The position numbers and the translations under genes were made by a program. A DNA stretch of 64,000 nucleotides from Lelliottia sp. JS-SCA-14 (GTDB lineage Bacteria; Pseudomonadota; Gammaproteobacteria; Enterobacterales; Enterobacteriaceae): assembly GCF_035593345.1 (NCBI RefSeq), contig NZ_CP141606.1:310001-374000 (forward strand). The letters run 5' to 3'. Positions 52,421 to 60,235 of the stretch are shown piece by piece. Below the pieces are notes generated by a model. That model ran no database searches and was not told the origin of the DNA. It saw only the letters and a program-made list of their open reading frames with translations. Within the stretch, counting starts at the first letter, position 1; every line of letters starts with the position of its first letter.

Positions 52421-53423
52421 AAGCAGCGTCAAAAGTGGACGCAGCCGCCTCGAGCAGGCCGCCATTCTGTTGCTCAGCGTGGGCGAAGAGGCCGCCGCGA
52501 AGCTGATGCAGAAGATGAACCGCGATGAGGTGATCCTGCTCAGCGATACGATGGCCCGTCTGCATGGCGTGAAGGTCGACCACGCGCGCTATGCGATGAA
52601 CAACTTCTTTGACGATTACCGCGAGCAGAGCGGGATCAACGGTGCGTCCCGTAGCTATCTGCGCAGCATTCTGGAGAAAGCGCTGGGCGGCGAAATCGCC
52701 AGTAGCGTGATCAACGGCATCTACGGGGATGAGATCCGCCACCGTATGGCGCGCCTGCAGTGGGTCGATGTCCCGCAGCTGGCGGCGCTGATCGAGCAGG
52801 AGCACCTGCAGCTCCAGGCGGTATTCCTCGCCTTCCTGCCGCCGGACGTGGCGGCCAGCGTGCTTAGCGCGTTGTCGCAGGAGCGCCAGGATGAAATCGT
52901 CTGGCGTATTGCGCGCCTTGACGACGTCAACCGCGACGTGATTGACGAGCTGGACCGCCTGATTGAACGCGGCGTGGCGGTGCTGTCGGAACACGGCTCG
53001 AAAGTGGTCGGCATCAAACACGCGGCCAACATCGTGAACCGTATTCCGTCCAACCAGCAGCAGCTGTTGGATCAGCTGCGCGAGCGTGATGCGGGCGTAG
53101 TCGATGAGCTGGAAGAGGAGATGTACGAGTTCTTCATCCTCAGCCGCCAGACGCCAGCCACGCTGCAGCGCCTGATGGAAGAGATCGCCATTGAGGAGTG
53201 GGCGGTGGCCCTGAAAGGCACCGAGCCGGTCCTGCGCCAGACCATTTTCAACGTTATGCCGAAGCGTCAGGTGACGCTGCTGCAATCCACCACCACGCGT
53301 CTGGGGCCGGTTCCGGTCAGCCGCGTCGACCATGTGCGTAAAGAGATCATGGCCACCGTTCGCCAGCTGGCGGAAGAGGGTGAGATTCAGGTGCAGCTGT
53401 TTGCCGAACAGACCATGGAGTAA
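52389..53423 (+). CDS. lfiG: lateral flagellar motor switch protein FliG
   Basis: FliG couples the stator to the rotor. The 344-residue protein has the three FliG domains: the N-terminal FliF-binding part (EQAAILLLSVGEEAAAKLM), the middle ARM-like domain (YEFFILSRQTPATLQRLM) and the C-terminal torque domain with conserved charged residues (TRLGPVPVSRVDHVRKEIMATVRQLAEEGEI). It is complete and translationally coupled to fliF. Confidence 0.94.
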   Translation: MSEQLINKSSKSSVKSGRSRLEQAAILLLSVGEEAAAKLMQKMNRDEVILLSDTMARLHGVKVDHARYAMNNFFDDYREQSGINGASRSYLRSILEKALGGEIASSVINGIYGDEIRHRMARLQWVDVPQLAALIEQEHLQLQAVFLAFLPPDVAASVLSALSQERQDEIVWRIARLDDVNRDVIDELDRLIERGVAVLSEHGSKVVGIKHAANIVNRIPSNQQQLLDQLRERDAGVVDELEEEMYEFFILSRQTPATLQRLMEEIAIEEWAVALKGTEPVLRQTIFNVMPKRQVTLLQSTTTRLGPVPVSRVDHVRKEIMATVRQLAEEGEIQVQLFAEQTME

Positions 53424-53425
53424 CC

Positions 53426-54172
53426 ATGTTTAAAAAGCACAGCTTACCGCTCAGCGCGCTGACCCCGACCCGACAGGCGGTGATCAAACCCCGTCTGCAC
53501 AAATTCCCGCCGCTGCGCAAACGCCGCCCGGCGCACAGCGTGGCGGAGGACATTCCCGCGGCGGTAGACGGCGCGGCGATCCAGGAGCAGCTCCAGCAGG
53601 GGTTTCAGGACGGCCTGAACCGCGGATTTGCCCAGGGCCTGGAAGAGGGCAAAGAAGAGGGCTATCAGGAAGGGCTGCGCCTCGGTTTTGACGAGGGCGT
53701 GCGCAAAGGGCGATCCGAAGGCAAAACCCAGGCACGCCAGCAGTTTCTCGACGCGGCGCACCCTCTGGATGAGATCATTCAGTCGATGGAAACCTTTATG
53801 GCGGGCTACGAACAGCGCCGTCGCGAAGAGCTATTGCAGCTGGTGGAGAAAGTGACCCGCCAGGTGATCCGCTGTGAACTGACCCTGCATCCGACGCAGA
53901 TTTTGACCCTGGTGGAGGAAGCGCTTAGCGCGTTGCCCCAGCAACCCGAGCAGATCAACGTCATGCTCAACAGCGAAGAACATCGCCGCATCAGCGAAGC
54001 CGAGCCCGAGAAAGTGACCCAGTGGGGGCTGATGGCGGACCCCGACCTTGCCCCCGGTGAATGCCGCGTGGTGACCAACACCACCGAGATGGACGTCGGA
54101 TGCCAGCACCGTCTGGACCAGTGCATGGACGTGCTGAAAGAGACGCTCCTGCCGGAATCCCGCGATGAGTGA
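53426..54172 (+). CDS. lfiH: lateral flagellar export regulator FliH
   Basis: FliH binds and restrains the FliI ATPase. The 248-residue protein has the family hallmark of repeated GxxxG-type steps (GFQDGLNRGFAQ, GLEEGKEEGYQEG, GLRLGFDEGVRKG; about 54-96), followed by a V-ATPase subunit E-like C-terminal half. Two bases separate it from fliG and it overlaps fliI by 8 bases. Confidence 0.91.
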   Translation: MFKKHSLPLSALTPTRQAVIKPRLHKFPPLRKRRPAHSVAEDIPAAVDGAAIQEQLQQGFQDGLNRGFAQGLEEGKEEGYQEGLRLGFDEGVRKGRSEGKTQARQQFLDAAHPLDEIIQSMETFMAGYEQRRREELLQLVEKVTRQVIRCELTLHPTQILTLVEEALSALPQQPEQINVMLNSEEHRRISEAEPEKVTQWGLMADPDLAPGECRVVTNTTEMDVGCQHRLDQCMDVLKETLLPESRDE

Positions 54173-55484
54173 TACCGATTTCGCGCAGGTTCTGCGCTCC
54201 ATCGACAACATCAACCTCGCCCGCGTGGCCGGGCGTCTGGTGCGCGTGGCGGGGATTTTGCTGGAGTGCGTCGGGTGTCGTCTCGCCGTCGGCCAGCTGT
54301 GTCAGGTTGAAAGCGCGGATGGCGAGTTTATCGAAGCCCAGGTGGTGGGTTTCGATCGCGACGTGACCTTTTTGATGCCCTTCAAACAGCCGTCCGGCCT
54401 GATGGCGGGCGCGCGCGTCTATCCGATGGACAAACAGCAGGGCGTGTTGATTGGCGATCAGTGGCTCGGACGCGTGGTCAACGGCCTCGGGGAACCGATC
54501 GACGATAAAGGTAAACTCTCCGGCGACACGGTGCTCCCGCAGCAACTCCCGCAGGTTCACCCCCTGCGCCGCCAGCCGGTGGCTGCGCCGCTCGACGTCG
54601 GCGTGCGGGCGATCAACGGCCTGCTGACCATCGGCAAAGGCCAGCGCGTGGGGCTGATGGCGGGGAGCGGCGTAGGTAAAAGCGTGCTGCTCGGGATGAT
54701 CACCCGTTACACCCAGGCCGAAGTGGTGGTGGTGGGGCTGATCGGCGAGCGCGGTCGCGAAGTGAAAGAATTTATTGAACATTCGCTGGGCGAAGAGGGA
54801 CGGCGTAAATCGGTGATTGTCGCCGCGCCTGCGGACGAATCGCCGCTGATGCGCATCAAGGCCACCGAGCTGTGCCACACCATCGCCAGCTACTACCGCG
54901 ACAAGGGCAAAGACGTCCTGCTGCTGGTGGATTCCCTGACCCGCTACGCCATGGCCCAGCGCGAAATCGCCCTCTCACTCGGCGAACCGCCTGCTACCAA
55001 AGGCTATCCGCCGTCGGCGTTTGGCATGATCCCACGGCTGGTGGAAAGTGCGGGCAACAGCGAAAGCCACGGCTCGATGACCGCGATTTACACAGTGCTG
55101 GCCGAAGGCGATGACCAGCAGGATCCCATCGTCGACTGCGCCCGTGCGGTGCTCGACGGGCATATCGTTCTGTCGCGCCATCTGGCGGAAGCGGGGCACT
55201 ATCCGGCCATCGACATCGGGCAGTCCATCAGCCGCTGCATGAGCCAGGTGACGGAGCGCGAGCACCAGCTTTCGGCGCGAACCCTTAAACAGCTGTACGC
55301 CGAATACCAGAGCATCAAGCCGCTGATCCCGCTCGGCGGCTACGTCGCCGGTGCCGATCCGATGGCCGATAAAGCGGTCAACCTCGCCCCGGCCATCACC
55401 CGCTTTTTACAGCAGGAAGTGCAGGACGCGGCCCTGCTCGACAAAACCATCTCCGATCTCAACGTACTGGCGAAAGCAGGATAA
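54165..55484 (+). CDS. lfiI: lateral flagellar export ATPase FliI
   Basis: FliI is the hexameric ATPase that helps flagellar export. The 439-residue protein has Walker A AGSGVGKSVL (166-175), Walker B DVLLLVDSLTRYAMAQREIA and the typical segment YPPSAFGMIPRLVESAG. All catalytic motifs are intact. The start overlaps fliH (ATGAGTGA). Confidence 0.95.
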   Translation: MSDTDFAQVLRSIDNINLARVAGRLVRVAGILLECVGCRLAVGQLCQVESADGEFIEAQVVGFDRDVTFLMPFKQPSGLMAGARVYPMDKQQGVLIGDQWLGRVVNGLGEPIDDKGKLSGDTVLPQQLPQVHPLRRQPVAAPLDVGVRAINGLLTIGKGQRVGLMAGSGVGKSVLLGMITRYTQAEVVVVGLIGERGREVKEFIEHSLGEEGRRKSVIVAAPADESPLMRIKATELCHTIASYYRDKGKDVLLLVDSLTRYAMAQREIALSLGEPPATKGYPPSAFGMIPRLVESAGNSESHGSMTAIYTVLAEGDDQQDPIVDCARAVLDGHIVLSRHLAEAGHYPAIDIGQSISRCMSQVTEREHQLSARTLKQLYAEYQSIKPLIPLGGYVAGADPMADKAVNLAPAITRFLQQEVQDAALLDKTISDLNVLAKAG

Positions 55485-55490
55485 TCGACG

Positions 55491-55934
55491 ATGAGCAAAC
55501 TGATTCACACCCTCGAACAACTCCATCTGCTGCGCCACCGCGCGGTGAAAGACCTGAGCAGCAAACTCGCCACCCAGCAGCAGCTGTGCCAGCGTCTGGA
55601 GAAGAACATCCACGCCCTGTCGAATCTCGTTAACCACAGCGCACCGGAGATCCAGGGCAACGCGACCATGCTCAACAACCAGTCGTTCTACAAGCGCAAT
55701 ATCCAGCGCGTGATCGACTGGCAGCGACAGGAGCAGGCGCTCGCGACCGTCGAGGCGCAGAAGTTGCAGGGCAATCTGCTGGCGGAGTCGCGCCGGGAGA
55801 AGAGCCTCGAACTGGTGCTCGACGGGCGTCGTCAGGATCTGCGTCAGGCGCAGGAGCGCCGCGAGCAGAAGGTCACTGACGCGGTTTCCGCGCAGTGCTG
55901 GTTAAGACAACAGCAGGCACAGCGACAGCGATAA
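55491..55934 (+). CDS. lfiJ: lateral flagellar export chaperone FliJ
   Basis: The 147-residue protein is charged, helical and coiled-coil-like throughout, as in FliJ, which links the FliI ATPase with the FlhA gate. Sequence similarity is low, as usual in this family, so the call rests on size, coiled-coil character and position 6 bases after fliI. A glycosyltransferase gene starts two bases after its stop. Confidence 0.85.
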   Translation: MSKLIHTLEQLHLLRHRAVKDLSSKLATQQQLCQRLEKNIHALSNLVNHSAPEIQGNATMLNNQSFYKRNIQRVIDWQRQEQALATVEAQKLQGNLLAESRREKSLELVLDGRRQDLRQAQERREQKVTDAVSAQCWLRQQQAQRQR

Positions 55935-55935
55935 G

Positions 55936-57315
55936 ATGGCTACGAATTTGATGCAGACGCTGCTCAAACGCCAGCAGCAGAAAAAAACCACAGAGCACCC
56001 TTTCGTCAGCGTGATCTGCCCGACCTGGGATCGCCGGGCGTTTTTGCCCTATCTGCTCTATCTCTTTCAGTATCAGGACTATCCGGCGGATAAACGCGAG
56101 CTGGTGATCCTCGACGACTCGGCGGAGAGCAACGAAGATCTGATCGCGATGATGGTCGATGCGCGCGTGGACAACGTGCGCTACATCCACAGCCCGGAGC
56201 GCCTCGATCTCGGCAAAAAACGCAACATGCTCAACGCGCTGGCGAAAGGGGAGTACATCGTCTGCTTCGACGATGACGATTACTATCCGCCGAACAAAAT
56301 CAGCGCCCAGGTGGGCGAGATGCAGCGCAACAACGCGCTCTTCTCCGGCAGCGACACGATTTATATCTGGTACAGCCATCTCGACAAAATCTATCGCACC
56401 CACGCGTTTGGCGCGCACCACGCCCTGAACGGGACGTTTGCCTATCACCGCAACTTCCTGAAAAACCACCGCTACGAAGACACGGCGGTGCTGGCGGAAG
56501 AGCAGGCGTTCCTGAACAACTTCACGTCGCCGGTGTTTCAGATTGACCCCAAGCAGGCGATTCTGTGCATCTCGCACAGCAGTAATACCTATGACAAAGA
56601 TTTTGTGCTCGGCTCCAGCCAGCCGACGGATCTGACGCTGGACGATTTCGTCTCGGACCGCAATCTGCTGAGCCACTATCGCCGCCTGAGCCACGCGCCG
56701 CTGAGCACCTCCGTGCAGTGGTCGGCGCTCGATAAGGTGGCGGTGATGTACGACCAGCCCGAGCAGCTTGAAAACCAACGTCAGGCGCTGGCCGCGCTCG
56801 GTCTGAACGACAGTCAGCTTGTGCCTTTTGCTCGCGGTATGCAGAGCGAACTGGAAACGCACTGTGAGGTGCTGGACACCGCGATGCGTGAAGGCTGGCG
56901 CAGCGTGCTGCTGCTGGATGCGTCGGTGAAATACGTGCGCAAAGAGATGTCGATCAAAACGGTCAACCAGCTGCTTTCCCGCCTCGAACATATCGACTGG
57001 CAGGGGCTGCTGCTGGGCGCGCGCTACCAGCGCATTTCCCCCCTGAAAGCCTTGCCCGGCGTGGCCCGCATTACCCGCGCCGACTGCGCTTGCGCCTATG
57101 CCGTGAACGGCAAATACCTTCCCGAGCTGCTGGCCCACTACCGGGAGGCCATCGCGCAACAGTACAGCCTTGATGCCTGCTGGCCTGCGCCAATGCAGGC
57201 CCACTGCTGGCTTGGCCTGCAGCCGAGCTTCGCTTTTTTACCCGAGATATCCGACCGCGAAAGCGGAAAGAGTGTCGATTGCACCCACTGGTTTTTTCGC
57301 AAAAACTTTCAATGA
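55936..57315 (+). CDS. fusion glycosyltransferase: GT2 domain plus GT25-like domain
   Basis: The first 250 or so residues form a GT-A glycosyltransferase family 2 domain: FVSVICPTWDRRAFL (23-37), LVILDDSAE (56-64), the metal-binding FDDDDYYP (111-118) and LAEEQAFL (186-193). From about residue 300 the sequence resembles GT25 LPS glycosyltransferases: AMREGWRSVLLLDASVKYV, GLLLGARYQRISPLK, RADCACAYAVN and HCWLGLQPSFAFLPE, colinear with the GT25 protein at 62.3-63.0 kb in this window. There the acidic motif is LEDD, here LLDAS (325-330), so the second domain may be inactive. It is cotranscribed with fliJ, so flagellin glycosylation is a reasonable guess. Confidence 0.85.
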   Translation: MATNLMQTLLKRQQQKKTTEHPFVSVICPTWDRRAFLPYLLYLFQYQDYPADKRELVILDDSAESNEDLIAMMVDARVDNVRYIHSPERLDLGKKRNMLNALAKGEYIVCFDDDDYYPPNKISAQVGEMQRNNALFSGSDTIYIWYSHLDKIYRTHAFGAHHALNGTFAYHRNFLKNHRYEDTAVLAEEQAFLNNFTSPVFQIDPKQAILCISHSSNTYDKDFVLGSSQPTDLTLDDFVSDRNLLSHYRRLSHAPLSTSVQWSALDKVAVMYDQPEQLENQRQALAALGLNDSQLVPFARGMQSELETHCEVLDTAMREGWRSVLLLDASVKYVRKEMSIKTVNQLLSRLEHIDWQGLLLGARYQRISPLKALPGVARITRADCACAYAVNGKYLPELLAHYREAIAQQYSLDACWPAPMQAHCWLGLQPSFAFLPEISDRESGKSVDCTHWFFRKNFQ

Positions 57316-57319
57316 AAAA

Positions 57320-57340
57320 GGGCCGCGACGCCCGCGGCCG
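57320..57340 (+). other. hairpin before the FliB-like gene
   Basis: GGCCGCG / CGCGGCC (about 57321-57339) folds into a strong stem ending directly at the ribosome-binding GGAG of the next gene. It could lower translation of the FliB-like protein. Confidence 0.45.
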
Positions 57341-57349
57341 GAGTACCTT

Positions 57350-58288
57350 ATGGAATTGATTGAGCACTACCAACCCGAGTACGTCATTCGCTTCGCCGAG
57401 CGCGTGCGACCGTGCGACTGTCCTGCCTGCCAGAACCGCGCGGACGACTGGCCCGCCACGCAGCTAAAACTGAAAAATCAGCAGCGCGACAGCCTCGACG
57501 CCGGCTGCGAAACCGCGGCCCGCGAAATCCTGCTCAACCCGCAAGCCTTTGTTCTACATACCTCCACCACCCGCCCGGAGAGCGAGCTGGGGCTGAGCGC
57601 GTGGGACGAAACCCTGAATCAGCAGTGTATCAACCTGGCGGTTCACCCGGCGCTGACCCTCGAAAGCAGCCTGTACGCGACCGGCGTGCTGCTGAGTAAA
57701 GCCCAGCGTTATCTCGATAACGATCAATGCGACCCGCAGCTGCTGCTGGAGATGGGTGAGCAGCTCGCGGATCTGGCCGAGCGTGGAATTCTGGACGAAC
57801 AGCTGCAGCTCCTGCCGCCGATTGAGGTCAACCGCGTGGAGGCCCTGGAGCAGATGGGCGCGATGCGCCTGACCCTGAACCTGCCCGCGATGCAGAAAAT
57901 GAGCATGATGCTGAAGCTCAGCGAACTGGCGGTGATGCAGCCTGCCCGCCTGCAGGATCGTTTACGTGAACTGGAAGCAGTGACCGCCCGCAACACGCTC
58001 CTGACAGATCAGCCGCATATCCTGCGCAACGCCCTGATCTATAAACTCTACGGCGAATGCCTGCCCGGCCCGAACGCCGACAACTACGGCGATGTGCTGA
58101 TGTCCCTCACCCGGATGATGTTCCAGCTGAAAATGCTGTGCGCCATGTGGCTGGAAGACAACGCCCAGTTGACCCACGACGACGTGGTAGCCCTGTTCAG
58201 CGCCTGGTTCAGCTGGCAGCGCGGGAATGTGTGGAAAGGGGCGAATTCTGCGGACTACACGTTGCTGTGTGGGTTGTCGTTGATTTGA
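57350..58288 (+). CDS. FliB-like protein (flagellin lysine methylase family, shortened)
   Basis: The 312-residue protein resembles the C-terminal two thirds of FliB, the enzyme that methylates flagellin lysines: the helical part LAVHPALTLESSLYATGVLLSK (about 95-116), LADLAERGILDEQL (about 137-150) and the end ILRNALIYKLYGECLPG ... LTRMMFQLKMLCAMWLED. FliB of Salmonella is about 400 residues with an N-terminal cysteine-rich part; here that part is short and keeps only C22, C24 and C27 (RPCDCPAC). Activity is therefore uncertain. ATG 57350 is chosen after CCGGAG; the longer frame from 57170 overlaps the glycosyltransferase gene. It is the last gene of the flagellar run. Confidence 0.75.
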   Translation: MELIEHYQPEYVIRFAERVRPCDCPACQNRADDWPATQLKLKNQQRDSLDAGCETAAREILLNPQAFVLHTSTTRPESELGLSAWDETLNQQCINLAVHPALTLESSLYATGVLLSKAQRYLDNDQCDPQLLLEMGEQLADLAERGILDEQLQLLPPIEVNRVEALEQMGAMRLTLNLPAMQKMSMMLKLSELAVMQPARLQDRLRELEAVTARNTLLTDQPHILRNALIYKLYGECLPGPNADNYGDVLMSLTRMMFQLKMLCAMWLEDNAQLTHDDVVALFSAWFSWQRGNVWKGANSADYTLLCGLSLI

Positions 58289-58298
58289 TGGCTTATTC

Positions 58299-58354
58299 AG
58301 CTCTTTAGTTTAAGTAGACATCAAAACCATAAATCTATGGCTTTGATGTCTACT
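58299..58354 (+). repeat. 56-bp direct repeat, left copy, with 40-bp palindrome
   Basis: Starting AGCTCTTTAGTTTAAG, this copy matches 52 of 56 bases of the one at 60705-60760. Bases 58314-58353 form a 40-bp palindrome (left arm GTAGACATCAAAACCATAAA) identical in its left arm to the AbiE-promoter palindrome. It lies between the FliB-like stop and the hcp stop. As an operator it has no gene to serve here, so it looks like a duplicated boundary. Confidence 0.85.
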
Positions 58355-58359
58355 ACTAT

Positions 58360-58854
58360 TCATTTGAGTTCTTCTTTCTTTTTCTTCATCCATGCATCGT
58401 CATATTTAATATTCCCTCTGACATAGTTCCATTCAATCGCACGGAATCTCAGTCCCACAACCTCATGCATATTCGGTGCGGAACTCCCTGGATAATAGAC
58501 ATGGGTAAAATCTAAGGACGAGATCACGACGCTTTCCAGTGTGATGCGATAGATCTCGACTTCAATCCCCGCCTCGATAATCTCATAATATTTAATGACG
58601 GCTTTCTGTAATCGTCTTGATTCGCTGATGGCATTAGCAAGATAGGGACTGACTTTGTCTAACTGCTTATGAATGACAACGGGATCATGCTGTCGGGTCC
58701 CTGTCAGGCTTCCGGTATGGCTATCGACACCGGTTCGTATGCCATAACTGCTGTTCATCACCTCTATGGCACCCTCCCGGCCTGGCGCCGTACATTCCCC
58801 GGTGACTTTCATTCCGTTTTCATCATATAAAAATAAATAGGCGGGTAGCGACAT
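58360..58854 (-). CDS. hcp: Hcp-family type VI secretion tube protein
   Basis: Hcp rings stack into the inner tube of the type VI secretion system and can carry effectors in their lumen. The 164-residue protein has the family pattern (MSLPAYLFLYDENG, GCT-like ECTAPGREGAIEV, HDPVVIHKQLDKVSPYLANAI, VVISSLDFTHV). It starts after TTGAGGTAATAAG. No other T6SS structural gene (tssB, C, vgrG, clpV) is in the window, so it is an orphan. It follows an immunity-type lipoprotein and a metallopeptidase-like gene in one leftward run, a layout of Hcp-linked effector cassettes. Confidence 0.88.
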   Translation of the reverse strand: MSLPAYLFLYDENGMKVTGECTAPGREGAIEVMNSSYGIRTGVDSHTGSLTGTRQHDPVVIHKQLDKVSPYLANAISESRRLQKAVIKYYEIIEAGIEVEIYRITLESVVISSLDFTHVYYPGSSAPNMHEVVGLRFRAIEWNYVRGNIKYDDAWMKKKKEELK

Positions 58855-58859
58855 TCTTA

Positions 58860-59201
58860 TTACCTCAATTCTCTTAGTTGTCCGTTGTTATTAATAAAAA
58901 ACTCATGAATATAATGTTTGCCATTTAAACCGTATGAAATAGCATAGCTATAACCATATTCCCACTTTATATTAATGCAGTCATCGGGATAGGAAAGATT
59001 TAGATTTGAATCGTGTTTTATCACTGAATATCCTTCCTCCTGGTCTGATTCAATACGGTAATAATTCAAGACGTCTTTTTTATTAACGCTGAAACAAAGT
59101 CTTTCACCATTTATGTAAGTATATCCGATTTCAGGTGCTGGCCTTCCTCCTGGACAACCAGACAGCAAACATATTAGAGGAATGATGATTAATCTTTTCA
59201 T
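58860..59201 (-). CDS. putative immunity lipoprotein
   Basis: The 113-residue protein has a lipoprotein signal (MKRLIIIPLICLLSGC, lipobox LLSGC, acylated Cys16; no Asp at +2, so outer-membrane sorting is expected). The remaining 97 residues resemble small T6SS-associated periplasmic lipoproteins only in layout (GYTYINGERLCFSVNKKD ... CINIKWEYGYSY). Its start overlaps the upstream gene by 4 bases (ATGA) and hcp follows after 5 bases. A role in protecting the cell from the neighbouring HExxH protein is inferred from order and periplasmic anchoring. Confidence 0.65.
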   Translation of the reverse strand: MKRLIIIPLICLLSGCPGGRPAPEIGYTYINGERLCFSVNKKDVLNYYRIESDQEEGYSVIKHDSNLNLSYPDDCINIKWEYGYSYAISYGLNGKHYIHEFFINNNGQLRELR

Positions 59202-59755
59202 CCAGGAAATCCTTTTAACACTGCTTTATATTTTTGAATCAAAGAGTAAACAGATTCATCAGGGTTATAATCACGATATACATGTAAGTCGCAATAATCT
59301 TTTAAGCTATTGTGAAGTAGTAGCCAATAATCACTGGCTATGGATGCTTGTTGTTCTAATCCATAGTGCAGGAGATCAGCTTTATCCAGGCTGTAACTGT
59401 AATCAGCGAAACGAGAGAACAAACCCCGTGTTCTGACAAACATTCCCTTTTGAGCTTGCCAGGCATGAACCATTTCATGCATGAATCTGTGCTTCTTCTC
59501 CAGGAGATCTAAAGAGAAATCGTGTGAATAGGTTTCTTCTCGGAACCACAGTTCACCGTTGGGAGTCATTGCAATATCGATAGGTTGCAGGTTGAATGGG
59601 AGGTAACTTTCGCGATGCACCCATATCTTACTGTAGATGAGGCTTCCCCCGAACAACGTTTTAGCAAGGGCGATCTCACGTATCGTAAGGAGTCTTACTC
59701 CATCGGGCTTTATCCGGGTTCCTGATGTTGGATCAATCCTTTCGTTAACTGACAT
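59198..59755 (-). CDS. putative HExxH metallopeptidase effector
   Basis: The 185-residue protein has no signal peptide. Its central FMHEMVHAWQ (91-100) is a zincin motif with zinc ligands His93 and His97 and catalytic Glu94, of the kind found in peptidase domains of T6SS effectors and VgrG/Rhs C-termini. The flanks, ESYLPFNLQPIDIAMTPNGELWF before and a Tyr/Leu-rich helical region after, fit such domains. It heads a leftward three-gene run with a lipoprotein and Hcp, so delivery by Hcp is plausible. The substrate is unknown. The run is clearly more AT-rich than the flagellar genes. Confidence 0.7.
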   Translation of the reverse strand: MSVNERIDPTSGTRIKPDGVRLLTIREIALAKTLFGGSLIYSKIWVHRESYLPFNLQPIDIAMTPNGELWFREETYSHDFSLDLLEKKHRFMHEMVHAWQAQKGMFVRTRGLFSRFADYSYSLDKADLLHYGLEQQASIASDYWLLLHNSLKDYCDLHVYRDYNPDESVYSLIQKYKAVLKGFPG

Positions 59756-59990
59756 TCAATAACCCTCTCATCCGTGTTGGTATTGACAACTCATCCTACA
59801 ACCAGAAAATAGATGAAAGAAGCGATATTTTTCGCGTCATTTATTAAACAATAATACTCGCGAATAAATTACGTCAACGCATTGCTTGAACTAATTAATG
59901 TAATTCGTCTCCCTGCAATTACATTCGAAAATTAGATACTCCTTCCAGTAATGACTATTTTAAAAATAAAGCTCTGACCGTATTCTTTTC
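59756..59990. promoter_or_regulatory. AT-rich promoter region of the Hcp cassette
   Basis: About 235 AT-rich bases upstream of the leftward cassette; promoter elements for it must lie here but none could be singled out. No gene is supported. Confidence 0.3.
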
Positions 59991-60235
59991 CCGCACCTGC
60001 AAAATCAGGTGCCGGGTTTAGCATCCTGTATTATCTTAGTGGCGACACACCGGCGCGCCAGCGCTTTTTTTGTGTCGTGCGCACGGCTTCACCTCAATGG
60101 CGGGCCGGGCGGTGGCGTCGAAAGACGCGCCGGTGTCCACTAAGGCCGGTAATGCTAACGCCGTCTGGTTCCGCCACCCGTGAAATTAGCATTTCCGCTG
60201 GCGGTAATGATTTATTACCTAGTGGAGTTTTCTTT
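59991..60235 (+). ncRNA. structured leader resembling P4-satellite/ash-type prophage leaders
   Basis: The leader contains a hairpin GCACCTG / CAGGTGC (59993-59999 with 60006-60012) and a long interrupted inverted repeat, CTTAGTGGCGACACACCGG... (60035-60057) with CGCGCCGGTGTCCACTAAG (60126-60144). The open frame through it (PQWRAGRWRRKTRRCPLRP ...) and the segment GGTAATGATTTATTACC before the start codon are familiar from P4-type satellite elements where ash/Icd-like genes lie. It is probably a remnant of such an element and may act as a regulatory RNA, as the P4 CI RNA does; that is inference. Confidence 0.5.

Noticed and set aside
57170..57349. 60-residue N-terminal extension of the FliB-like protein
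   Set aside because: It overlaps the glycosyltransferase coding sequence in another frame and has no good ribosome site, while ATG 57350 does.
60077..60235. Longer version of the 60236-60673 protein
   Set aside because: The extra 53 residues translate a palindromic leader; ATG 60236 has a good ribosome site.
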